Source of the DNA: Effrenium voratum
Taxonomy: Eukaryota; Sar; Dinophyceae; Suessiales; Symbiodiniaceae
NCBI GenBank assembly: GCA_963377175.1
Contig: CAUJNA010003239.1
Location: 1,309,596 to 1,373,595, forward strand
Direction: 5' to 3'
DNA: 64,000 nucleotides
The notes beneath the pieces were generated by a model. It did not search any database. It was not told the DNA's origin and saw only the letters and a list, made by a program, of their open reading frames with translations. Both the position numbers and the translations under genes were made by a program. Shown here one piece after another: positions 37,000 to 48,600 of this stretch (positions are counted from its first letter, which is position 1; each line of letters opens with the position of its first letter).

Positions 37000-39648
37000 A
37001 AGTAATTGGCAACAAAGAAAGGAAGCGATGGAAATCAACAGGGAATCCCATCGACTTCAAACTCATGATTGAGCTTCCTGCCCACAGCTGCCACCTATTC
37101 AGCTCCGCTAGGACAGGCTACAACGACCGAGTTTCAGCCGTAGCTTGGGAACAAGCTGAGTTCTTGAGGACGCAACGTCGGCTTCAACCCACGACGTGAA
37201 TCTCCGCGATTCAAAATAGGGCCGTGTTTCCTGTGTCTGAATCTCTTTTTTCTTGTCAGCAATCCTTCATTGATGCCGGCGTGAGCAGTCAGTGGAAGCC
37301 CGTCCCAGTAACAGAGAACAATGGCGGTTTGGCTGCCAACCCGCTCCCAACGTGGTAAGTTCAAAGTAGGAATAGCAAGTCCACACTGAAGACACATGTT
37401 TGTCGAAGACATGGCTTTATCTTACACAATTTTGCCAACAGCGCAGAATTGTCGCGCTATGCTTCGCCATGAACCACTTGTACCAAATCCTGCACGAAAT
37501 GGTTGTTCCTCCGTTGCTTCGAAATGGAGGAATATCCCTAAGCATCTTGGGCCCTCCAAAAGGCCCTCTTGAGGTCCAAAACCTTCCAAGGGAGATCCTA
37601 ACCCCTTCCGTGGAAGGTCCGATGCCCCAACAACCCCACAAACCCGAGCAATGGATTTTCAGCTTGTCAGCGGCCACCCGTGGTCTTCCCATAAAACCTG
37701 CCAGCCTGGTCAGTCGCCTCTTTGGCACCTCCAAACTCTTTTTCCCCTTTTCGAGACTTCCCACGCCGACGTTTCCACGAAATAGTTTCAAGACGCACAT
37801 CCGCGCGTTGTCCTTTTCACGACCCCCCACCCCTTCCACGCGCCGGGAAGGTGGGCCAGCCGCGCCAGGAAGCTTCCCAAGTCGGGTCGCGCCTGTGAAA
37901 ACGCTGAAAAGCAGTCTACCAGTTGATGGGTTCAAGTGGCAAATGTCCTGTGGTATTCCTTTGGTATTCCTTGGGTTCAAGCAGCAAATGTTCTTTGGAG
38001 TTCCTTCGGTTGCCTTTGGTTCAAGTGGCAAAGTTCTCCTTTTCCAGCCCATAGTAGCCAAAGCCCTTGGAGAAGAGCGTTAAGAGTCAGAAGGGCAGAT
38101 CTGGCCAAAAGGATTCCACCCTTTGGTATTCTTTGGCTTCCTTAGGCACACTGGCAGAGTAGTGTCGGTGAAAGCTTGTGTAAGGGATTTCAGTCCTTCG
38201 CGTTCTAACATCTGGACAGGAGCCGAAGGATTGGTACAAAGCGGGTTGAACCTAACTGGCTCTGACCCGGTTTGAACAACTTGTAAGGAATCACTGAACC
38301 CCCCCCCCATCAGTTCAAGGAAACAAGGGATGGCTAATTGGGCCAGGGGTCATCCCCTCATTCCCCCAAGGAAACCCTGGACCAATTTTCTATGTGGTTT
38401 GCTCGCATCCTAGGAACGGCCAGAGGAGGGAGCAACCTCGCGACCTTCCTGAGTTCGGTGGCAAGAGTGCAGTGCAAGGGGATGGCCCAAGCGAAAACCT
38501 GCACGACAGGCCCAAACTGAGCAGCAAGAAATGCACTTAGATTGTCAGAAAAGAGTCCGACTTGCTCTCTGGGAACAAGGGGTCAACAAAAGAGGCTTCA
38601 CCTGAGTGCAGAATCCAGAAAACAAGTATCGCAAGAGTCCCCGATTTCAAAAACGAGGAAAGAGGTCAAACAATTCAAATAAGGGTCAAAAAAGCAAGCT
38701 AGGGCTCAAACAACCAAAAGGGAGCAAGCGCCGGATTTCCATGTGCACTGATTCCTAAAAGTTGTAGGTCTCCCGAATGATTGAAACAGAAGCTTCTTGG
38801 TACGGTTGTAAAATGCTCGGAATGCGATCCCAAGACAAGTCCTTCCTGAAATGGATGGTTCAGGTTCAGGCCCCGGGCAAGCAACCGCCCTGGTTTGAAA
38901 TCAAACTGCAACTGCCTGCGGGCCCGCTTCAAATAAACTTTGGACTGGTCTTTTCGAAGGATCTGTGACCAGCCCTAAAAACTTGGATGGTCTGGGAGCT
39001 TGCTAGGTAGTAAAAGAAAAAACTTTGCAAGGGTTATGTACTAATCATGGGGTCTTTTTTAGGTCTTCCCAGGCAGGCTCCACTCCACTCTCGTGCCTAG
39101 CCAAGGGCAGGTAGTAGGTGTCGAACCTTGGAATGACTCACAAAGCTCAAGTAGACTCCTGAAAACTGATGCTGACTGGCTCTCTTTTTTGGTATCCAAG
39201 GTACCGTCCAAAAGGTGTCGCTCATTTTAGAACCAAATGTCAGGCGGGCAGAAGGGCAGGGCCCATGGTCAGCGAGCAAATACAATGGAGGGACCTTGCC
39301 CATGGAGCACAAAAGGATGCTGACCCACATCTGCCCTCAGCATCAGTTGCGTCACAAACGTGGCAGCGAAAGCTCCCCCCGAGCTGTCGAAAAAACAGGT
39401 GAGTTTCCCTTTTGATCTGGCCCCGCTCTTCAAAAAATGCTTCCCAAGTGATAGGTTGAACACCCAAAATCAGCGGCGTTTGCCCCCCAAACTGCTGAAC
39501 GCCGGCTCCTTCCGTTCCATACTTGCTTTTGGGAACCTGAAAATGGCCAACAGCCGTGAACCTACGTTGAAATGTCCTACCTGGGGGTCTTTGCCAGGAA
39601 AGGTACTTGAACATGTCCCGAATTCGAATGCTGGACTGAGGCCGCGTC
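37000..39648. other. Stretch without a resolved exon
   Basis: It should hold the last exon or exons of the ankyrin-methyltransferase gene (after 39,649) and its 3' end. I could not find a piece that joins in phase. Otherwise I see only short TTTGGTATTCCTT-type repeats near 37,940-38,040. Confidence 0.4.
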
Positions 39649-42600
39649 TGCCAGTATCTCTCACAAACGCCCTGCCAGTCTCCTTGCCTGATCTCCTGCG
39701 CATGGTTCGACCGGGACTTTCGCTCACGGAACCCCCAGCCCCTTTGTTCAGGGCACGGAAAAGGCCTTGGAGTGCGCCAGCTACTATTGACACATTCCAT
39801 GTAATGAGGATTTTCTTTGAGCATCACCCCACCCAAAGGCAACTCATAGTTGAGTGAATCACAAAAAAAAGGAAATATAAGGACGCCTGCTTCAAGGGCG
39901 ATTGGTGTCAGTTGAATGCGGCTCATATTGCGACAAGCTCCAAATTGATGTCTGATGAGGTGAATGAGATGCTGATTTGGATACATTCAAATGGATTTGC
40001 CGGAAGGCTCTTTGGCGGTGGAGCTGCTGAGTTGGGGACACCCTGCGACGGCTTCTCCATGTCTTGCTGGTCAATTCACGGCGAGTCTCGCGCAAAAAAC
40101 TCTCGAAGTGGGAAGCCCTGAATCGCAGACTTCTGGATCCCACATGCCAGGGAGTCCGATTCACTGTGATCCCCGATCCAAGAGACAAAGGGAGGTTCAT
40201 GATGTGGAAGGTCATTCTAGTTGTCGCAAACATAGGTGGCCTTTTGCAAGAACAAATGGCCCTTGTAAATTGAAAGAAACCCATTGAACCGGTGCCATCG
40301 ATTCGTTTCCATCAAACTAACCTAAAAAGGACTTTTATGGCCTATGGTCGCGAAACGTTGATTCCCTCCAACAAACCTTTCCGCACGCATATGATTTGTT
40401 TGTTGGGTTTTTCGGGCAAATACAAGTAGTCGTCCCTAAAAACTACCTAAAACTCCTAAGACTACCCCCTCCCTTCCCAGACCTCCCCCCTTCCCAGACC
40501 TGCCGCCCCCCCCCCCCTTACGCAGAGGCTCCAGGGGCAGGAAGCCGCAGCAAAAGCCCAGCTCCTGGAGGTCCTCCTGTAAGGTATGGGTAGGGTGTGG
40601 GGTTTGGGCTGGGGGTTCGGGTGAGTTTTTGGGGTGGGTTTGGGTGGGTTTGGGGTTCGGGGGTTTGGGGTGAGCTTGGGGGTAGAAGCAACTGAGGTCC
40701 ACAAGAGACCTGCTTTAACTCGCGAAGCCACTGACAGCACCCTGCTCTTGTAGTAGCCAGGCTCTCTCACACACCCTTCCCCCATGACAGTTGCCCAGGT
40801 GAGCGAGAAAATGGCTTACTCGTCGCATGGAACTCACGGCAAAAAATAAGCTACATGCCAGTACATGTAACAGCCGTTGCTTTAACAAATTGACAAATGC
40901 CGGCTGTGAGAAGGCAGGCGAGAGTCTGTTGTGTGCATGTATAAACATGGCATAAACATGTACATGTCTGTAAATACATGTACATATATATATACATATA
41001 TATATATGTATATATACCCGCACAATTGTCTGTGCGCACATTAGTTTGTAGACGCAGTAAACAACATATATGTACATATATATATATATATACTATCTTC
41101 ATCTTGAACCGAGCAGCCCTGGCTTTTCCGCAACAGCGGTCTCCGAATGTATTTTATCAATGACCGAGAACGGTTTTGAGGGCCAGCCCTTACACTATCC
41201 ACCTCATCCGACATGCAATTGTCTGCACCAAATGTCAGGGTTTCGAAAAGGGCTTGCAGCGTGAACCTCAATTGCAGATGCCCGCAAACCGCTTGTTGGG
41301 GCGTTTCAACAAGAAGTCATAGCCGTGTGTCAATCAATTTTGTCGGTATATATCCCGGGGACTGCGAAGGAAAGGGAAGCCGCCCCTTCAAGGCCAAGGC
41401 CGCCGTCCGACAAACCGAGCTGAGCCGAGCCGAGCGCTCCTGGGCCAGGCGGCACCAGGCCGCGTGCTCGGCCACGCTCCAAGGGGCCAGGCCGTTGAAG
41501 AAGGAGAAGCGGCCCTCGACGCCCAGCAGCCGAGGCAGCGCTGCCTGCGGATGGGCCATGGGGTTGGTGGCAGGGGTGAAGATAGGCTGCAGGTGGCCGG
41601 TCGTTGGCCCTGGTCACAGCAAGCTGGAACAGAAACATCGACCAAGTGCGAAACCGGATTATACAAATACAAGTTGTCCGCTCAATCTCTACACGGCCCA
41701 GCTGCATATTTACGCTTCCCTTCTTGGCAGAGGAGCGTCTTTTCAGTGCAGAGGTGCGCAAAGACAGAATGAGCGTGCGACATACCCATGTACACTGTAG
41801 AGGACTTGCCTCTACCCGAAGCTTCTCTTCGAGTCTTCCCCCGGGCAGAGGTTGCAAAACATCCAGTCAGCATCCCACAACGAGTGCACTGCTCCCTTCT
41901 TCAGACAGGAAAGACGTCTAGCTTCAACAAAACAGGGCATTGCCCCCAGTTCCCTAACGTGGCGTTTGGCTGGTGTGCCAAGTGGTTGGCCACCTGGGTT
42001 AGCTTGGGGTTCCTCCTTCAAGCAGCTAGTGGAACACCCAAGAAGGGGGGTCCTAAACTCTACGATGTCTGGTGCTCCTTTCTCCCTCTGTAAGGGCAAA
42101 TTTGGATGCCCCCAGCTGCTTGGCTCCCTTGCCCTCCCTGTCTGGCCAATGTTCAACCACAACCGCTTTTCCTCATTTCCCCATTTCGTGTTTGACCGTG
42201 AAACCGAATGGGGCCCGGATTTCGCGTGATTTCAGTCTGCATAGCATGTACCCACGGAAACCACCATTGGAAAGCTCAAAGAAACCGAACTGCAAGAGCG
42301 TGTCTCCAAAATAGGGACCCCCCCAAAACCGGCTGGTTGCTTTTGGTTTCCCTTAAACCATCATCCAACGGGGTTCTTTACTTGAGACCGCCCCATAAAA
42401 TGGGGCAATGGCTGTTTCATAGCCCACAAGACATCGCGTCGATTCGTGACTCGCCTGAAAGCAGCTCAGCTCCTCGTAGCCCTCCGCCCAGGTGTCGAAG
42501 AAGACCGCGTCGAAGCCTCGCGGCGCGGGGGGGGGGGGCAGAGGAGCCTCGCGGCACTTCCAAGCAGCCGGAACCCTCCTTGGGGAATTCCGAGGGTGGC

Positions 42601-45600
42601 ACCTCTGCGACTTTTCCTAGCAAGGGGGGGGCCCAACAAGCGCAAGAACCTGTGACGCAGGACCAACCAACATTTGGGGGGGCCCTAAAAAGAAACATGC
42701 CCACATGGAAGTGAAGATGCCGTCTCAAGATCATGGTCTGCCAAAACCCTTCGGACATGTTTGTTGGAAAAGAGGGTCTGTGCCCTATCAGGAGAGGCCC
42801 GACAAAGCCATCTCCCCAAAGTCTCTCCCAACCGCTATGGCCATAGTTGACTTCTAGCTAACCTGGCACCCCTCCAAAAAGCGCATGATCTCAAAGGATA
42901 CGACTGAAAACGGCAGGCCTGGCAGGGATTCATTTTGGCGAACGGCGGAAAGATTGGCCATGTGTCCACCCAGCAGTTTGATTCTTGGGCCTTGCGTGCA
43001 GAAACAAGCCCTTGGCACATGCAAGCTGGGAACAAAGGACTCGGTGGGAACAACGCTTGAACTGTGCACAAGGTGAAAGGGCCCCCCATCGATCTTGACA
43101 GAACCAAAGTGTCGAGCCTCCTGGCAGCTGGCTGAGGATGTCCTGCCAGACGCCTGGCAACTAAACATCGCCGGGTTTCAACCCACTGCCCAAGGCTCAA
43201 CTCAAAGCACCACCCCTGCCCGCCTTGCCTTTCGCCAGTCACAAACCATCCCCAAGTTGGACCATTTCAGTTGCAGGTGTTCTTCGAAAACCGATGCCCT
43301 TTGTTTCCGGCCCACCTTCGTAGACCTTCACCCCGGGCCGCGCGTGCCAGCCACGGCGCCTAAGGGCTCGGGGGTCAACCTCCAGTTCTGCCGGCAGCCA
43401 AATCTTGCCCCCTTAAAGAAGGATGCCTGGCGTGCCAAAACGCGCCATTGCTTGTCTTAGGGCACCAAAGAGGGAACTTATCAGCCCATTCGCCCCTATG
43501 ATTGGGGGGTGCTTGACAACCATTGAATGACACGGACAGGCTGGGTCAGTGGCAAAACATCCTGCAGAATAAGAAGTGAAACTGACGGGGGTCAAGAAAT
43601 CTGATAGGAACAGTTTCATCGCAAGCATCGCTGGTTACACTCTCGCAAGAAGGAAGTCCACCCAAACAAAATGTTTTAGCATCCCGCAAAATGTCCACTT
43701 GCATGAGAGGAGCGCAGCGAATCCAATCCTGGCCTCATCTCCGCCAGGACGTCCTTATGCGCCTGTCAGCATGGGTCCAGGGCAATTCAATCGCCTCTGC
43801 ACACATGTCCCAGGGCAAAACTGCCGAGACCTGCCACAAATGGGGGAGGGGCGCCGGAGTACCAATTGAGGCTAGCAACATCTCCCAGCCTTGAGACTTG
43901 CTGAGATGCACAAGAGCGGAATAACGCTTTCATTTGGGGGAGGAACCACCCAAGCAGCTCAGATGTTTTCACATTTCGCTGGTCTGTGTCTCTGAGTGTT
44001 AATGGCATTGGTTAACCACTGACAATTCTGCTCCACAGCCAGAATTGCAGCGATTTCCAACAGGCTCCCAACTTAACCACCCGGCCCCAAAACTGGCTGG
44101 GCACAGCCCCAGACCACGTCAAGGGGTCGCAGTGAAGAAGAAGATGGAGGCTGTTGGCAGCGGCAGTCACGACCCAACTCCAAGTTGGCCACGGCCCACA
44201 AGGAACTTAGCCGTCTGCCGCACCCCCGTAACGAGAGAGCGTTTTTGCGACTCGCCCAGGGGTTGGGAGGGTGTAAGCATCCCCAAATAGTCCAGGATGA
44301 GCGCCATCAGGGCAGCCACGTTGTCTATCATCCACAAGCCGGTGCGTCCCCGCAGCTGGCCATGAAAAACTGTGAGGGTGTCAGTACCATCAGCATCTCC
44401 AGCTGGGCAATGTGCCACCCATCCGGGCGCCATTGATCATACAGCCCTGATGGGATGTCAACCACATGGCCCAGGCGGGTTTCCGTGGGAAGGCCTGGGT
44501 CAAGGACAAGGAGGAAGCCCGCAGTGCCGGCCCGTGGTGACTCCAAGGCGGCGTCCGAAGCAACCAAAAACCGTTTGACCCTGGTCTGCCAAAGGTACCA
44601 CTCACGACGAGGCTGTTCCGCCATCAAGGCCTCCAGGAGCAAACAGCTATTAACAAGTGGTCCATCCAGATGGACCAGCTTGTCATACTGCCGTTCCTTG
44701 AGGGGGTTTAAGCCTGCCCGGCCCACCTTGCCAAAAACGCCCTCCTGGAAGAAAGTGGTGCAACCGAAAAGCTTGCTGGCCGTCCCTGCGCGCAGCACTC
44801 CAGAACTAAGCGCCTCGCGGACAAACCCCAAAACCTTGGTCTGCAAGCGTTCCCGAGGCCAAAAGCGGATTGTTCCTGCTTGGGTGACTTGAGACAGATC
44901 ATGGACCAAACCCAAGAAATCCCCGCAGGTCGCAAAAGCGCGATTTCTCCTCTGCCCACGGTGTCCCGAGAAGGTGCATGAACTGGGAAACAGCCTGTTG
45001 TGCAAAAGGGCTGGGGGAAGCCCAGTCCTGAATGGTGCCATCATCAAAATACATCAAGAAAAGGGTGCCCAGGAATCGCCTCACCGCCGCCTCGCAAAAA
45101 CGACTGTACCGATTAAACGAAGTGACTGCAAGTGGGAGACCAAAAAGCATCCCATAGTATAACTGAAAGGCAGGCATTCCCCACTGAGGGTGATAGAAAA
45201 CCACCACACATGCTTCGGCCTGATCCGGCTTCATCGGAACCAAACGGTAGGCATGCGGCCAGTCCTCGCCTGCGCTCTGCATCCCTGCACAGGCCTGCGT
45301 GATGGAGGACCCATGCCGCAGAGCAGCCTGGTGTAACGCCCAGACATGCTGCGCGGGCCTCAAAGCCGAGCAAAACTCCAAGCGATTCCCATCACTAGAC
45401 AACCAGCGCCCCTGCCTCACTGGCGCCGGCGGGCCCCGTCAAGCCATGGTCTTCTTAACCACACAATGGATTGCGGGGTGATTCATGTAGCAGACCTTGC
45501 CATTCCGCAACACAACTGCACAACGACGAACACCCTTTTTGCAATTTGTGGAGGTACACTTACCTGCCTGGAAGTCCTTGCAGAGTCGTTCCCCTGCCTG

Positions 45601-48600
45601 ATTGACGCACTTGACCGGCTTGCCGTTTACGCTTTCCTGAGAAGGCACCTGCTTGGTCTCGATCTTCTGGCTGAGGGCTGGTGGTAGAGGAGGAAAGACG
45701 GGCCTCTCTGCGGCCCAGTGGGCATCCCGCTGCTGCATGACCTCTCGGATAATCTCACCCAAGGGACGCTGCGACTGCCTGTAGAGCTGGACCATTGAGC
45801 CCTTTCCTGCGCGTCCTGGTGCTCCAACCAGCCCAAAGGGCATGGCCCGCCCACTGCCCAACGGTGCGGACCGCCCTAATAATACTGCATCACCGTGTCC
45901 AACGGAATATCCACATATTTGGTACTATCGGCCCCCAGAGTCCCCTATGCGGGCGGATCCGGGACGCCCTCCCGGGCAAGAACCCCGGCCATAGCCAGCG
46001 AAAGCAAATACGTGAATATCCGCGGCAAGTAGCCCTGCACGTTCTTGGTTGAGGGGACGATCTCTTCCTGGACATCCGTGTACAGGTTCTCCCCGACCTT
46101 CTGCTTCCTGCTCGTGGTGACCTGGTACATGCACAAGCCATAGATTGGTGACCATGAGCATGCGCTTGCCGCATTCACGGGCCACTCGGCTGATGAGAAC
46201 ATCAGCCGGATAGATCTCAGGAGGTAGGAAACCCGATATCGTCTCCAGAAGAGCGTCTTGAGGTCTGCCAGGTCAGAATCCTCAAGAGGGGAGTCAAGGT
46301 CCTGCAGAGAGGCCTTGCTTTGATCTCTTTCTCGGGTATCCGCTTGAAACCTTGACATTCCCAAGTGGAAAAAACCGGAAATCGTCCAAGTCCTGCAGGC
46401 CTTGCTTCAGCAGGTGGTCGACCACCTTCTCATGGAGCTTGAAGTCAACCCCGAGTTTGCGGAACACTGCCTCCGGGCCAGGGCGCCGAGGCAGCGCAGT
46501 GGTCGTCATGGCAAATGTCGGCAATGACCTGAGCCACAAGCTGAAGCAAGGTGCCAGATAACGACCCCGAAACTCGTCAAAATCTGGCACCCTAACGGTT
46601 GTGTGACCCCCCCCTCAAGCGCACCAAAATCTGGCACGGGTTGTTGGCTGGGACCCCCAACGCGGGTGCCAGACGGTGACCCTTCAAGCGCACCAAAACC
46701 TGGCAGGCATTGCTCCAAAACGCACCTTCACCGCCGGGGTGCCAGATGGTGACGCTTCAAGCACACCAAAATCTGGCACGGGTTGCTGGATGGGACCCCC
46801 GAAGCTTGTCAAAATCTGGCACTTCAACGTGGGTGCCGGATCACACGGGTTGGGGCGTGCCAAATGGGTCCCCTGCATCAGAGCAAGCCGACAACATGCG
46901 CTGCCAACCGTTGGGTCCCCCCGCACGGCTGCAACCCTGCAACAGACTACAACGTGGGCTACACAGACCCCACGGTGAGCTGTTTTCGGCCTGGCACTGT
47001 GCATCCCGAAAAAGGAGGGAAAAAGCGGCAGGAATGCTCAACTGCAGCCCCTCAGCGCGGGTCCTGAATCCAAACATGAACCTCAGCACTGCAATTATCT
47101 CATGAAAGGTTGTGTAAATCAAGCGAAGCTGAAGGCCATGCAACTAACCTTGGGCACCTAGCCGCAATGCGCACGGATCGATCCCGGCAGCAAAACCCGA
47201 CACTCACTGCGTAGGTCGCGGTCGTACCCAAGGACCTCCAGGATCGTGCTGGCCGTCCACATCGGTTCATGAATGCCCGCGCGAAGAGCACCACGGCGCT
47301 GCTGGCAAATCGGGGCTCCCGCCGCCATCGCATGCCACCGCGCCCTGTGCTGGTTGGCGCACTGAAACTCAGCCACCTCCAGGTCAGCGCCAATGCGAAA
47401 CCGCAGACGCCTCACCGCGGAAGATGCCCAGCCCCAGTTGTCTTCACCACGGCGCCCAGCCCACATCTTGTCGAGTTCGACTGCCTGGGCCTCGGAGATG
47501 ATCTGCGCGGCCTCAGCGATCGAGCACTGGCGCAGCGCAGCCACCAGCGGCAATGCCGCAAACGGTGCGCGACGCACCCCCGCCAGACAATGGAGATAGG
47601 CGGACTCTCCGCGCCTGACAGTGGCTTCGACGGCGTGCCATGCCCGGATAAGCTCCTCATCTCGGACCCGATTGTCGGTTGCCGCGAAGCGCAAGTGCAG
47701 CACGCCAGGCGGAAGGCATCCCTGCCTCCCCCCTGCCGTCTGCGAAGCAACGGGCTTGCTGAAGGCCGTCACGACCGTGGTGATGCCGGCCTCCTGGAAG
47801 AAGTCGACCATCTCGCGGTGGGGGAGCGGGCCAATGAAAATACTGCCCATGCCTGCGCCCACCCGGAGGCTCTGGCCGGCCCGAGTGGCCGGGCCGAATC
47901 GCGAAGTCGAACCCACTCTCCCGAAGCTGTCTCTGCTTCCCCTTACTGCAGTGGCAGTGGACCATTAGCGGGGAGACCCTGAGAATCACTGAGCGGGACA
48001 AATGCGCTAGCCGCGTGCAGCTCGTCATCTGCAGCCAGTGACCCAACAGCCCAAGCCAGGCCGGATGCCCCTGTTTGTGACTAGCGGCAACCGCTTGCCC
48101 CAAGGGAAAAACCATCGCCGGCTCCAAAACGGCCGCCTGCCTAGATCCTTCTCCCAGGGTTGACCGGGGGCGAACAGCAGGTGGGGAAGCACATGATTCA
48201 ATGATCAACCGGAATCTGAAGATGAAAGTTGCCAGCCATTTGAGGGAAGTGAAAGCTCGTCCCGGCGCTTTCTGGCTATGAATGAAGGCCTCAACCGCAG
48301 CTGACTGGAGGTCTGAAAACCGTCTCTGGGATTCATGCAAAAAGGCAATCAGCTCATCCCATGTGCACAAGGCCCGATGAATGGTGGCTGGCTCGCTGGC
48401 TTTCACCACTTGTTCAGCCCGCCTGCGAAAAGAAGCTGCCTGCTCCTGGTACTCCAACGCTGTGAGCACCTTGGAGGTAGAATAGGCGCGGATGAGAATC
48501 CCCATCAGCTGCTCCACATGGGCACGATTACGGGCCTCAAGCTGGCCTGGCTTCACCTTAATAGTCTGCCGGTCGGAAACCTTGCGCCGTGGGAGCGGGG

